Notes: generated by a model from the sequence alone, not told the origin. DNA of 64,000 nt from Micromonospora rhizosphaerae (GCF_900091465.1 NZ_FMHV01000002.1:4526001-4590000); one strand, 5' to 3'. Shown: positions 16,033 through 25,349, counted from the first letter of the stretch. Program-made: numbers and translations.

Positions 16033-18281
16033 GGTGTGTCCGGTCCGGTTGCCCCGGCTCGTACGGCGCCGAGGGCTACTGCGACGAATGCGGGCGCCGA
16101 GCGCCGGCGGGCGCAGCTGTGACGTCCCCGGGCGCCAGCGTGGCGACCGCCGCAGCGACGCTACCGTCCGTCGCCACGGTCAGCGCCGGCTCGGTGCGCA
16201 CCGGATCCGGTCGCAGCCGCCCCGCCGCGCGCGGCGGTCTCGGCGCCGGGCTGATCGACATCCCGCGGGTACCGCTGCGCGACCCGGCCACGGCAGTCAT
16301 GAGCGACCCGAAGGTGGCCGAGTCGCGGCGCTTCTGTACGCAGTGCGAGGCGGCGGTGGGCCGCGGGCGGGACGGCAAGCCGGGCCGGGCCGAAGGCTTC
16401 TGCCCCAGCTGCGGCCACCCGTTCTCGTTCCTGCCGCGGCTGCGCGCCGGCGACCTCGTCAACGGCCGGTACGAGGTGCTCGGCGCGCTCGCGTACGGCG
16501 GGCTGGGCTGGATCTACCTGGCCCGGGACCGCAACGTGAGCGACTCGGTCAGCGATCGCTGGGTCGTCCTCAAAGGGCTGATCAACACCGGCGACGGCGA
16601 CGCCATGGCGTCGGCGGTGACCGAGCGGCGGTTCCTGGTCGAGATCGACCACCCCAACATCGTGAAGATCCACGATTTTGTGCAGCACCCCGATCCGAAG
16701 ACGGGCGAGCTGGTCGGCTACATCGTCATGGAGTACGTCGGCGGCCAGTCGCTGCGGGACATGCTGGTGGCCCGGCGCGCCGAGGGCGCGCGGGTGCTGC
16801 CGCTGCCGGAGGTGATCGCGTACGGGGTGGAGATTCTGCCCGCGCTGGGTTACCTGCACGACCGCGGCCTGATCTTCTGCGACTTCAAGCCGGACAACGT
16901 CATCCACGCCGAGGAGCAGCTCAAGCTCATCGACCTGGGCGGCGTCCGGCGGGCCGACGACGACGTCAGCGCAATCTACGGAACGCCCGGATACCAGGCG
17001 CCGGAGGTGGCCGCCGTGGGCCCGTCGGTGGCCTCCGACATCTATACCGTCGGGCGGTCGCTCGCCGTGCTCAGCTTCGAGTTCCGCGGGTTCTCCAGCA
17101 CGTACGCCGACCGGCTGCCCGACCCGTCGGAGGTGCCGCTGCTGGCCCAGGAGGAGTCGTACCACCGGCTGCTGCGCCGGGCCACGCACCGGGAACCGGC
17201 CCGGCGATTCCAGTCCGCGGCCGAGATGAGCGAGCAGCTGCTCGGCGTACTCCGGGAGGTGGTGTCGGCCGCCGACGGCGTGCCGCGGCCGACGCTGTCC
17301 CGCCGGTTCACGCCCGAGCGGCGGGCGTTCGGCACCGGTGCCGGCGAGGTCGGTGACGCGGTGGTCACCGATCTCCGCCCGGCGAGCGTCGCCGCCGCGT
17401 TGCCGCTGCCGCAGGTCGACGTCCTCGATCCCGGTGCCGGCCTCCTGGCCACGCTGAGCGTCACCGACCCGGACGAGGTCATCCGAGAGCTGACGGCCGC
17501 GCCGGTGCAGAGCGTCGAGGTGGCGCTCCGGCTGGTCCGGGCGCGCATCGAGCAGGGCGATCTCGCCGGCGCGCTCGCCGGCCTCGACGAGCTGGCAGCG
17601 GCCGATCCGTTCGACTGGCGGATGGACTGGTACCGCGGCCTGGCCGCGCTGGCCGCGAACACCCCGGGAGAGGCTCGGGTCGCGTTCGACGCGGTCTACA
17701 ACGAGCTGCCGGGCGAGCCGGCCGCCCGGCTGGCGCTGGCCGCCGCGGTCGAGTGCACCGGCGACCCGAGCGCGGCCGAGCGGCTCTACGAGCGGGTGTG
17801 GCGGGTCGACCACGGCTACCTCAGTGCCGCCTTCGGGCTGGCCCGGATCCGGCTGGCGGTCGAGGACCGGGCTGGCGCGCTGGCCGTACTCGACCAGGTG
17901 CCGGACAGCTCCAGCCTGCACGTCGTCGCCCAGGTGGCCGCCGTGCGCGCCAGCCTGCGCGCCACCGCGCACCCGGTCAAGCCCGACGACCTGCTGCACG
18001 CGTCCGGGCGGCTGGAACGGCTCAGCCTCGATGTCGAGCGCCGCGCTCGGCTCGCCGTCGAGGTGCTGGAGGCGGCCCTTGCCTGGATCACCGCGACCCG
18101 GTTGCCCGGGCATCGCCTGCCGCCCGGCGCCGGGGTGCTGGGCCATGAGCTGACCGAGCGAGGGCTGCGCCTCGGGCTGGAGCAGGCGTACCGGGCGATG
18201 GCGCAGCTGGCCCGCGACACGGACACCCGGATCGCGCTCGTCGACCGGGCCAACGCCGTTCGACCCAGGACGCTCGTGTGA
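16029..18281 (+). CDS. pknG: PknG-like serine/threonine protein kinase
   Basis: 750 residues with the PknG architecture. An N-terminal zinc-knuckle-like set (C3, C8, C18, C21) and a linker precede the rubredoxin-like metal site (C103-x-x-C106 and C125-x-x-C128). Next comes the kinase domain: glycine-rich loop ALAYGGLGWIYLA, Lys182 in VVLKGL, catalytic FCDFKPDN (Asp285) and DLGG in place of DFG, as in PknG. The C-terminal third is TPR-like (AALAGLDELAAADPFDWRMD and following repeats). Mycobacterial PknG phosphorylates the FHA protein GarA and thereby steers 2-oxoglutarate metabolism. Overlaps both neighbours by 4 bases. Confidence 0.93.
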   Translation: MRCVRSGCPGSYGAEGYCDECGRRAPAGAAVTSPGASVATAAATLPSVATVSAGSVRTGSGRSRPAARGGLGAGLIDIPRVPLRDPATAVMSDPKVAESRRFCTQCEAAVGRGRDGKPGRAEGFCPSCGHPFSFLPRLRAGDLVNGRYEVLGALAYGGLGWIYLARDRNVSDSVSDRWVVLKGLINTGDGDAMASAVTERRFLVEIDHPNIVKIHDFVQHPDPKTGELVGYIVMEYVGGQSLRDMLVARRAEGARVLPLPEVIAYGVEILPALGYLHDRGLIFCDFKPDNVIHAEEQLKLIDLGGVRRADDDVSAIYGTPGYQAPEVAAVGPSVASDIYTVGRSLAVLSFEFRGFSSTYADRLPDPSEVPLLAQEESYHRLLRRATHREPARRFQSAAEMSEQLLGVLREVVSAADGVPRPTLSRRFTPERRAFGTGAGEVGDAVVTDLRPASVAAALPLPQVDVLDPGAGLLATLSVTDPDEVIRELTAAPVQSVEVALRLVRARIEQGDLAGALAGLDELAAADPFDWRMDWYRGLAALAANTPGEARVAFDAVYNELPGEPAARLALAAAVECTGDPSAAERLYERVWRVDHGYLSAAFGLARIRLAVEDRAGALAVLDQVPDSSSLHVVAQVAAVRASLRATAHPVKPDDLLHASGRLERLSLDVERRARLAVEVLEAALAWITATRLPGHRLPPGAGVLGHELTERGLRLGLEQAYRAMAQLARDTDTRIALVDRANAVRPRTLV

Positions 18282-19267
18282 ACGGGAACGCCTGCCCCGA
18301 GCACGGGCCTCCGAGCGAGCCGGAGCACCGGTTCTGCGAGGTGTGCGGACGCAACCTGGTGACCGGTGAGCTGGCGTCGCTCTCGGTCCCCACCATCTGG
18401 CTGTCGTCGCGAGCCGCCGGCGCTTCCTGCGCCGCGTGCGGCGCGGCGTACGTCGACGAAGACGCCTACTGCGACCATTGTGGGCGCCGGCGGTCGATCG
18501 GGCGGGATCACGCCGAGCTGGACCTGGGTACGGTCGCCGGGGTGACCGACCGCGGCCTGCGCCGACGCCGCAACGAAGACGCGGTCGCGGTCGGCCGGGC
18601 CGGCAGCGTCAACGCGGCCGTGGTGTGCGACGGGGTGTCGACATCCACCCGCTCGGACGCCGCGGCGTACGGCGCGGCCGAGGCCGGCCTCGGGACACTC
18701 CTGGCGGCGCTGGCCCGCGGCGTCGACCCGCCCAAGGCCACCGTCGAAGGCGCGCGGGCGGCCGCGGCGGCGGCCCGCGCCGCCGCCGCCGGTCCGGACG
18801 CCGGGGACACGCCGCCGAGCTGCACGTACGTTTCCGGGATCGTCACCGCCGACGCGGTGACCGTGGGCTGGATCGGCGACAGCCGGGCGTACTGGCTGGG
18901 GCCGGACCCCTCCTGCCTCACCGTCGACGACTCGGTGGCCGGCCAACTCGCCGCCGGGCGTTCGGTCCCGGCGACCCTCGACGCCGACCCCGGGTCGCGG
19001 GCGCTCATCCGCTGGCTCGGCGCCGACTCGGACGACGTCGAGGCACAGGTCGTCTCGCTGCGGCCGGCCGCCCCCGGACGGGTGCTGCTCTGCTCCGACG
19101 GACTGCACCACTACCTGTCCGACCCGTCCGCGCTGGCGGCGGCGTCGTCCGGCCGGCTGATCGACGTCGCGCGGCACCTCACGACCGTCGCGCTGGACGG
19201 CGGGGGCCACGACAACATCGCCGTCGCCGTTCTCTCCTATTCACCATCAGGAGGCTCTGTTCCATGA
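18278..19267 (+). CDS. PP2C-type protein phosphatase with N-terminal zinc ribbons
   Basis: 329 residues. The first 70 carry two CxxC zinc-ribbon halves (C20-x-x-C23, C51-x-x-C54 and C65-x-x-C68) that echo those on the kinase and FHA proteins. The PP2C domain follows: TDRGLRRRRNED (metal-binding Asp near 101), VVCDGVS (Asp118), WIGDSRAYW, LLCSDGL and GGHDNIAV. These are the Mn/Mg ligands of a PPM phosphatase. The usual DGMGG is DGVST here, a loop change that may alter the third metal site. It probably reverses the kinase action on a shared substrate. GTG start overlaps the pknG stop. Confidence 0.88.
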   Translation: MNGNACPEHGPPSEPEHRFCEVCGRNLVTGELASLSVPTIWLSSRAAGASCAACGAAYVDEDAYCDHCGRRRSIGRDHAELDLGTVAGVTDRGLRRRRNEDAVAVGRAGSVNAAVVCDGVSTSTRSDAAAYGAAEAGLGTLLAALARGVDPPKATVEGARAAAAAARAAAAGPDAGDTPPSCTYVSGIVTADAVTVGWIGDSRAYWLGPDPSCLTVDDSVAGQLAAGRSVPATLDADPGSRALIRWLGADSDDVEAQVVSLRPAAPGRVLLCSDGLHHYLSDPSALAAASSGRLIDVARHLTTVALDGGGHDNIAVAVLSYSPSGGSVP

Positions 19268-20553
19268 GCGCACTGTTCTCCGCCGAGGTCGACCAGAACG
19301 AGTACCTGCCCGAGGGCGGGCGGGTCGTCGACGCAATCATCACGGTGACCGCCCAGGGCGGCGACCTGCGCAACACGGATGCCGCGCCGAGCGCGGCGGA
19401 AGTCATCATGGTCGATGTCTCTGGATCCATGGGGATGCCGGCCAAGAAGATCGCCGAGGCGAAGAAGGCGACAGCCATCGCCATCGACACGCTCCGGGAC
19501 GGGGTCGCGTTCGCTGTCGTCGCCGGCACATCGGGAGCGCACATGGTCTACCCGGCCGACGCCCGGATGGTCCCGGCGTCCGGGCAGACCAGGGCCGAGG
19601 CGAAGGCGGCGGTCGCCCGACTGCGAGCCGACGGGGGTACGGCCATCGGCCGGTGGCTGGACCTCGCGAACCACCTCTTCGCCGGCGAGCAGGCCGAGGT
19701 GAAGCACGCGATCCTGCTCACCGACGGGCAGAACCAGCACGAAAGCCCGCGGGATTTCCAGCGGGTGCTGGACGCCTGCGAGGGCAGATTCGTCTGCGAC
19801 AGCCGCGGCGTCGGCGACGACTGGGTGGCGCGCGAGCTGCGCCTGATCGCCTCCACCCTGCTGGGCACCGCCGACGGCTTGGAGGACCCGGCCGAACTGC
19901 CGGCCGCGTTCCAGGCCATGACGGAGACCGCGATGGGCAAGTCGGTGGCCGACGTGTCGCTGCGGGTGTGGACCCCGGCCGGCGCCACCATCCGGTTCGT
20001 GAAACAGGTGTACCCGCAGGTGGAGGACCTCACCGGCCGGCGAGCGGAGGTGAGCGGCCGGATCGGCGACTACCCGACCGGGGCGTGGGGCGCGGAGAGC
20101 CGCGACTACCACGTCTCGATCGAGGTCGAGCCGGACGCGGTCGGCGAGGAGGTGCTCGCCGCGCGGATCAGCCTCGTCAGCGGAGGCCAGGTGCTCACCG
20201 AGAAGCTGGTCCTGGCCCGGTGGACCGACGACACCGCTCTCTCCACGAAGATCAACCCGCAGGTGGCGCACTACACCGGCCAGGCCGAGTTGGCGGCGGT
20301 GATCCAGGAAGGGCTCACGGCGCGCGACGCAGGCGACGTGGAGACCGCCACCGCGAAGCTCGGCCGGGCCGTGCAACTCGCCGTGGCGTCCGGCCATGAA
20401 GACACCGCCAAGCTGCTCGCCCGCGTGGTGGACGTGGTCGACGCGCCTACCGGCACGGTACGGCTCAAGAAGCAGGTGGCCGGCGTCGACGCGGAGATCA
20501 CGAACGTGCGGTCCGTCAAGACGGTCCGGGTGAAGAAGAAGCAGGAGGGCTGA
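19264..20553 (+). CDS. VWA-domain protein with intact MIDAS
   Basis: 429 residues. An N-terminal beta segment is followed by a von Willebrand A domain whose metal-ion-dependent adhesion site is intact: D51-V-S53-G-S55, the Thr in GGTAIGRWL and Asp in ILLTDGQNQ. A beta-rich domain comes next, then a helical, TPR-like tail ending in a lysine-rich KKKQEG. No signal peptide, so it is intracellular. Such proteins in kinase/phosphatase/FHA clusters are thought to be scaffolds or effectors. It overlaps the phosphatase stop and abuts the FHA gene (TGATG). Confidence 0.88.
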   Translation: MSALFSAEVDQNEYLPEGGRVVDAIITVTAQGGDLRNTDAAPSAAEVIMVDVSGSMGMPAKKIAEAKKATAIAIDTLRDGVAFAVVAGTSGAHMVYPADARMVPASGQTRAEAKAAVARLRADGGTAIGRWLDLANHLFAGEQAEVKHAILLTDGQNQHESPRDFQRVLDACEGRFVCDSRGVGDDWVARELRLIASTLLGTADGLEDPAELPAAFQAMTETAMGKSVADVSLRVWTPAGATIRFVKQVYPQVEDLTGRRAEVSGRIGDYPTGAWGAESRDYHVSIEVEPDAVGEEVLAARISLVSGGQVLTEKLVLARWTDDTALSTKINPQVAHYTGQAELAAVIQEGLTARDAGDVETATAKLGRAVQLAVASGHEDTAKLLARVVDVVDAPTGTVRLKKQVAGVDAEITNVRSVKTVRVKKKQEG

Positions 20554-21281
20554 TGGCGACCTGCCCCAAGGGACACGAGTCCGCGACCCTGGACTACTGC
20601 GACGTCTGCGGCGCCCTGATGGGCGGCGCCTCCGCACCACCGGCGGCGGCTTCCGCCGCACCGCCGCCGGCTTCGGCGGGGCCGCCCGCACCGCCGCCGG
20701 TCGCGCCGCCCGACGTCAAGTCGTGCCCCGTGTGCAGCACGCCCCAAACGGGGCGCTTCTGCGAAGAGGACGGGTACGACTTCCTGCTCGCGCCCCCCGT
20801 GAACCCCGCAAACACCGTGCCCTCAGCCGCCCGGACACCGCCCGCGTCCGGGCCGGCGCCGTCCGGGCCGGCGTCTCAGGGGTGGACGGTCGTCGTGCGC
20901 GCGGACTCGGCGTACTTCGAGGTCGTCAAGGCGATGGGTGGCGAGGACGCCGGGGGGATGGCGTTCCCGCAGTTCGCGCCCGAGCGGCGCTTCGTGTTGA
21001 CCGGCGAGCAGATGGTGATCGGGCGGCGCAGCCGGTCGCGCGGCGTCAATCCGGACATCGATCTGGTCGGCCCGCCCGAAGATCCTGGCGTGTCCCATCT
21101 GCACGCGCTCCTGGTCGCTCAGCAGGACGGCTGGGCGGTGGTCGACCTGGAGTCGGCCAACGGCACGTACCTCAACGACCCGTCGTCGAACCCGATCGAC
21201 CCGCTCGTCCAGGTACCGATCAAGGACGGCGACAAGATCTACCTGGGGGCCTGGACTGCTCTGACCATCCACGTCGCGTGA
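20553..21281 (+). CDS. FHA-domain protein with zinc ribbons (possible PknG substrate)
   Basis: 242 residues. Two zinc-ribbon halves (C4, C16-x-x-C19; then SCPVCSTPQTGRFC) flank a Pro/Ala linker. The C-terminal FHA domain is complete: VIGRRSRSR, the GVSHLHALL core with Ser and His, and ESANGTYLN. FHA domains bind phosphothreonine. The GarA ETTSVF-type phosphoacceptor motif is missing from the N-terminus, so the site by which this protein would be regulated differs; RTPPASG is the only obvious Thr-Pro in the linker. Last gene of the cluster, one base overlap with the VWA gene. Confidence 0.88.
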   Translation: MATCPKGHESATLDYCDVCGALMGGASAPPAAASAAPPPASAGPPAPPPVAPPDVKSCPVCSTPQTGRFCEEDGYDFLLAPPVNPANTVPSAARTPPASGPAPSGPASQGWTVVVRADSAYFEVVKAMGGEDAGGMAFPQFAPERRFVLTGEQMVIGRRSRSRGVNPDIDLVGPPEDPGVSHLHALLVAQQDGWAVVDLESANGTYLNDPSSNPIDPLVQVPIKDGDKIYLGAWTALTIHVA

Positions 21282-21288
21282 GGCCTAC

Positions 21289-22443
21289 TTACCGTTGGTT
21301 GCCTGGTCGGCGCGCATGTGTCCGCCGCCAGGGAGCCGCGACGACCAGGACCACCACTGCGGCAGTGGCGCCGAGGCCGAGGCCGGTCAGCAACGCCAGT
21401 GCCGACGACTTCTTTTCCTCGGGTGTGACCAGGCGGCCGACGGACGCGTCCGCAGGAAGAGCGAAGCCCCATTCGAGCAGGGCTATCGCCTCCCCCAGAC
21501 TTCCCAGCGGTGCGGTCTCCGCCCCGAGCAGGGTGACGGCGAGCCGCCGGCCGTCGCGCTCCACCACGCCGACGTACGTTTGCCGAGCCAGAGAGGTGAA
21601 GCCGGTCTTCCCGCCGAGCATGCCGGGAACGCGGTCCAGCAGGGTGTTGTCGTTGGTGATCTGGAACGCCGGCTTTCCCGGCTGTGCCGGTACCTCCGCC
21701 ACCCTGGTTGCGGCATATCGCCGAAAGTCCTCGCGGGCGAAGGTGGCCCGGGCGATGAGCGCCAGGTCGTACGCGCTGGTGTACTGACCTGGGCCGTCCA
21801 GGCCCGAGGGGGTTGCGGCGTGGGTCTGGTTCGCGCGCAGCCGGCGTGCTTCGTCGTTCATCGCGTCGACTCCGCCCTGCCTGGCTCTCTCGCCGCCGCC
21901 GGCTCGGGCCAGCACGTTGGCCGCGTCGTTGCCCGATCTGAGCAGGAGCCCCTGCCACAGGTTCTCGATCGAGTACCGGCCACCCTCGACCACCCCCATC
22001 AATGAACTGGCCGGGTCGAGATCCGCCAGATCCTCCCGCTTCACCTCGACGACCTGCTTCGGATCGAGGCGGGGCATCAGGGCCGCGGCCAGCAGCAGTT
22101 TCTGCACGCTGGCCGGCGTTCGCCGCTCGTGCGGGGCACATCCACCCAGCACCTCACCACTGTTGAGGTCGGCCACGAGCCACGAGGTGGCGGTCACCGC
22201 CGGCGCCGACGGCGCACCCTCGGGGATCGCCAGTCCGGACGTCGCCAGCGCCGTTCCCCCGACTTCCCGCTGGGCGCGGTCAACCGGTGGTGGAGACGGT
22301 GTGGCGGGCGGAGGCACCGGCGGCGCGGCCCTCGGGCACGCCACGTCCGGCGCGGCCGCCGCCCCTGTTGGGGGCAGGACCGCAACAGCCGACATCGCCA
22401 GGGTGACACTCATCGTCGCAGCAGCAACACGAGAGGTAGTCAC
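21289..22443 (-). CDS. D-alanyl-D-alanine carboxypeptidase (peptidase S11)
   Basis: 384 residues. A signal peptide (residues about 8-32) is followed by a Pro-rich spacer. The penicillin-binding motifs are T-P-A-S-V-Q-K (nucleophile Ser), RSGN for SxN, and GGKTGFTSLA for KTG. A C-terminal transmembrane helix (ALLTGLGLGATAAVVVLVVA) anchors it outside the membrane. It trims the terminal D-Ala from pentapeptide stems. GTG 22443 is chosen so that the signal has a polar N-region; ATG 22413 is the alternative. Divergent from the L,D-transpeptidase gene, which uses the tetrapeptides this enzyme makes. Confidence 0.9.
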   Translation of the reverse strand: MTTSRVAAATMSVTLAMSAVAVLPPTGAAAAPDVACPRAAPPVPPPATPSPPPVDRAQREVGGTALATSGLAIPEGAPSAPAVTATSWLVADLNSGEVLGGCAPHERRTPASVQKLLLAAALMPRLDPKQVVEVKREDLADLDPASSLMGVVEGGRYSIENLWQGLLLRSGNDAANVLARAGGGERARQGGVDAMNDEARRLRANQTHAATPSGLDGPGQYTSAYDLALIARATFAREDFRRYAATRVAEVPAQPGKPAFQITNDNTLLDRVPGMLGGKTGFTSLARQTYVGVVERDGRRLAVTLLGAETAPLGSLGEAIALLEWGFALPADASVGRLVTPEEKKSSALALLTGLGLGATAAVVVLVVAAPWRRTHARRPGNQR

Positions 22444-22732
22444 GCAACGTACGGTAATGCTCGGCAGCCTGGGCGCGGCCGGGTTGGAGAAAGCAGCCCC
22501 TGCGGCGGCGGCGAGACTTGTGCGCGGCCGAGTCAGAATAGGATGCCCCGCCCGCCGGTGACCCTTTCCCTCCAACCCGGCACGGAAGGAAATCGTCGGT
22601 CCATTTCTACCGATGGCACAGCCCGGGGAAAACGTCGCGCACCGGCGGCCTTCCGAATCTGTAGAAGTTGCGCATATACCTCGGCTCCCTGGGGAGAAGG
22701 CGGCGGAGGGGAAGACAGGAACGGGGGACAGT

Positions 22733-23998
22733 ATGGGGTTCAGGCGACGATTGACGTTGTTGTCGGTGCTCGCGGCCACACCGTTGGTCCTCGATGGATG
22801 TACCGCTGACCGCATGCCGGGCGCCCGGCATCCGGAGAGAAAGGTGGCGCCGCCGGAACTCACGGTGACGCCCGGCGACCAGTCGCGGGACGTGCCGATC
22901 AGCGCCGAGGTCGGTACCCGGGTCAGCGGCGGTCGGATCACCGCCGTGCGGATCACCGACGACAAGGGCGCCGAGGTCAAGGCCGAGCCCCGCGAAGACG
23001 GGTCGGCCTGGGTCCCGAGCAAGCCGCTGCAGCCCAAACGGACCTACACCGCCGAGGTCACCGCCACCGGCGACAAGGGAAAGACGACCACCCGGAAGAC
23101 CACCTTCACCACCACGCCGAAATCGACAAAGCCGGCGATCACCAGCACCTTGTACTTCGACGGCAACCAGACGTACGGCACGGCGATGCCGGTGACCGTC
23201 GCGTTCGACCCGCCCATTCCCAAAGCCGCCAGGGCGGATGTGCAGCGCCGGTTGTTCGTGAAGACGAACCCCCCGCAGCCGGGCACCTGGTCCTGGCTGG
23301 ACGACGGCAGCGAGGTCTATTACCGCGCACCCGACTTCTGGCGGCCGGGCACCACGATCAGTGTGCGGTCCGGCCTGGAGGGCCTGCCGATCGGCAAGGA
23401 CCGCGTCGGTGACGCCGACCGGACCGCTACCTCCAAGATCGGTCGCCAGGTGTCCCTGGAGATCGACAACGCCACCAAGCAGATGTCGGTACTGCGCGAC
23501 GGGAAGTTGATCCGCAAGATCCCCGTCAGCCTCGGCAAGCCGAGTACGCCCACCTCCAGCGGCAAGATGGTGATCATGGAAAAGCACCAGTACACGACGT
23601 TCGACACCCGGGGCGACCCGATGGGCGGCTACGTCGTGGACGTCGAGGACGCCCAGCGGCTCACCGATGGAGGCGAGTTCATCCACGGCGCGCCGTGGTC
23701 CGAGGGGGATCAGGGCCAGACCAACGTCTCGCACGGCTGCACCAACGTCTCCGCCGCTGCCGCCGACTGGCTGATGGGCGTTACGCAGGTCGGCGACCTG
23801 GTCACCTTCACCGGCACCGAGGTGAAGTTGGAAGCGGGCAACGGCTGGACGGCCTGGAACGTCGGCTGGGACGAGTTCGTCAAGGGCAGCGCCCTGCCCG
23901 TACCGGCCGGGCTCGGGCCGGCCCCGACCAACACGCCGCATCCGGGTGCCGTGGCCGGCGGCTCGCCCGCGCCGACGCCGTCGGTCCGCGGCGGCTGA
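22733..23998 (+). CDS. L,D-transpeptidase lipoprotein (Ig-like + YkuD)
   Basis: 421 residues. The signal ends in LDGC, a lipobox. Two Ig-like domains follow (one starting ELTVTPGDQSRDVPISAEVG), then the YkuD domain with the catalytic motif HGAPWSE...NVSHGCTN (Cys nucleophile, His). This is the layout of mycobacterial LdtB-type enzymes that make 3-3 crosslinks in peptidoglycan and are carbapenem-sensitive. ATG 22733 is chosen over the longer frame because GGGGGA lies just upstream and the signal starts there. A Pro/Thr-rich tail ends the protein. It faces the D,D-carboxypeptidase gene. Confidence 0.92.
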   Translation: MGFRRRLTLLSVLAATPLVLDGCTADRMPGARHPERKVAPPELTVTPGDQSRDVPISAEVGTRVSGGRITAVRITDDKGAEVKAEPREDGSAWVPSKPLQPKRTYTAEVTATGDKGKTTTRKTTFTTTPKSTKPAITSTLYFDGNQTYGTAMPVTVAFDPPIPKAARADVQRRLFVKTNPPQPGTWSWLDDGSEVYYRAPDFWRPGTTISVRSGLEGLPIGKDRVGDADRTATSKIGRQVSLEIDNATKQMSVLRDGKLIRKIPVSLGKPSTPTSSGKMVIMEKHQYTTFDTRGDPMGGYVVDVEDAQRLTDGGEFIHGAPWSEGDQGQTNVSHGCTNVSAAAADWLMGVTQVGDLVTFTGTEVKLEAGNGWTAWNVGWDEFVKGSALPVPAGLGPAPTNTPHPGAVAGGSPAPTPSVRGG

Positions 23999-24158
23999 TC
24001 CGGGCGTACGTGGCGCGGACCGGCCCGCCACGCAACAGATCGTCGCGACCGGGCCGCAACAGACACCATGCATGGCGCGGCGCCGCGCATGATCTGCACT
24101 CTTGACCCGATTCGAGGAGCTGGCGGTTAGGGCGTGCGCCCGGGGGTAGGCACGGGCG

Positions 24159-24848
24159 GTGGCCAGGCCAATCGAGGACCCCGGCACCCGGTCGGACATC
24201 AGCCGTGCCATCACTTTCAGCGACGCGGTTCTCGCCATCATCATCACTCTGCTGGTGCTGGACCCCGTACTGCGGGTGCCGGACGTCGAGCCCGGCCATC
24301 TGCTGTCCGCGCTGCTGGACCACTGGCCGACCTACGCGGCATATTTCGCGTCGTACTCGTACGTGGCCGTCGTCTGGCTCAACCACAAGGCGGCGTTCCA
24401 CCGCATCCGCAAGACCGATCGGGGCCTGCACTGGGCAAACCTCTTCATCCTGTTCGCCACGGCGCTGATGCCGTTCCCGACCGCGGTCGTCTCGCACGCG
24501 CTCCTCGGGCACAACCGGCCGGACCAGCGGGTGGCCATTGCCTTCTACGCGCTGATCGGCGCGTTGCTGTGTGCGAGCTGGCTGGTGTTCTTCCACTACC
24601 TGGCCCGGCACCCCGACCTGGTCAAGGAAGAGGTCCCCGAGCGGTTCTATCCCGCCGAGCGGGTCCGGGCGCTGGTCGGGGTCGTCCTGTACGCCGCGGC
24701 CGGGCTCGTCGGCTACCTGGTCGCGCCGCTGGTCGGCCTGTTGATCTTCGCGGTGCTGCCCGTGTTCTACGCGATTACCAGCGCTGGCCTGTACGCGGCG
24801 CCCTTCGCCCGCCGGATCGCACACCGGCCGCCGCCGCCGGGCGCATGA
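24159..24848 (+). CDS. TMEM175-family (DUF1211) channel-like membrane protein
   Basis: 229 residues with six hydrophobic helices. The family hallmark is the first-helix sequence ITFSDAVLAIIITLLVL; the F-S-D motif lines the pore in bacterial TMEM175 potassium channels. A second characteristic loop, VVWLNHKAAFHRIRKTDRGL, and LLFATALMPFPT-like helices are present. Bacterial members form tetrameric K+-permeable channels. GTG 24159 is the start used. It has no operon partner. Confidence 0.85.
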   Translation: MARPIEDPGTRSDISRAITFSDAVLAIIITLLVLDPVLRVPDVEPGHLLSALLDHWPTYAAYFASYSYVAVVWLNHKAAFHRIRKTDRGLHWANLFILFATALMPFPTAVVSHALLGHNRPDQRVAIAFYALIGALLCASWLVFFHYLARHPDLVKEEVPERFYPAERVRALVGVVLYAAAGLVGYLVAPLVGLLIFAVLPVFYAITSAGLYAAPFARRIAHRPPPPGA

Positions 24849-24941
24849 GTTGACCCACGTCCGGGCGGCCGGCGGGGATGAGCCGGTAGATCCCCGGCTG
24901 CGCGGGTACCCGCCACCATCCGGTTCGAGAGGAGATCCGAG

Positions 24942-25349
24942 GTGAACTACATCGAGTTCATCCAGTCGGTCGCGAGTCGACCGATGGCGTCGCCGGCGCC
25001 GGCCGAGCCCATCACCCGCGCCACGCTGCAGACGTTGGCGGAACGGATCAGTGGCGGCCAGGCGCGGGACCTCGCCTCGCAGCTCCCGGAGGAGCTGCGG
25101 GGATGCGTAGCCAAGCGCACCGAAAATGCCGAACCGTTCGGACTCGCCGACTTCCTCGAGCGGGTGCAGGCCCGGGCCGGGGTGGATCTTCAGTCGGCGA
25201 CCGACGGTGCGCGTGCCGTGTTGGACACGTTGCGCGAGTCGATCAGCGCAAAGGAGTACGGGGATTTCGTCGACCAGCTACCAAAGGACTTCTGGCAGCT
25301 GAGCGGGCCGGCTTCGACCACGCTCGAAACACGCCGGGTCGGCACGTAG
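24942..25349 (+). CDS. DUF2267 protein
   Basis: 135 residues. The DUF2267 pattern is clear: a first helix MNYIEFIQSV, then ATLQTLAERISGGQARDLAS with QLPEEL, and a repeat of the same layout ending ISAKEYGDFVDQLPKDFWQL. The two half-domains have matching QLP motifs. GAGAGGAG precedes the GTG start. The family has no established biochemical role. It lies alone between two unrelated genes. Confidence 0.88.
   Translation: MNYIEFIQSVASRPMASPAPAEPITRATLQTLAERISGGQARDLASQLPEELRGCVAKRTENAEPFGLADFLERVQARAGVDLQSATDGARAVLDTLRESISAKEYGDFVDQLPKDFWQLSGPASTTLETRRVGT

Noticed and set aside
16161..18146. Long reverse-strand reading frame (661 codons) across the kinase gene
   Set aside because: It is the antisense shadow of pknG in high-GC DNA: low-complexity, no domain, no ribosome site, while the forward frame has all kinase motifs.
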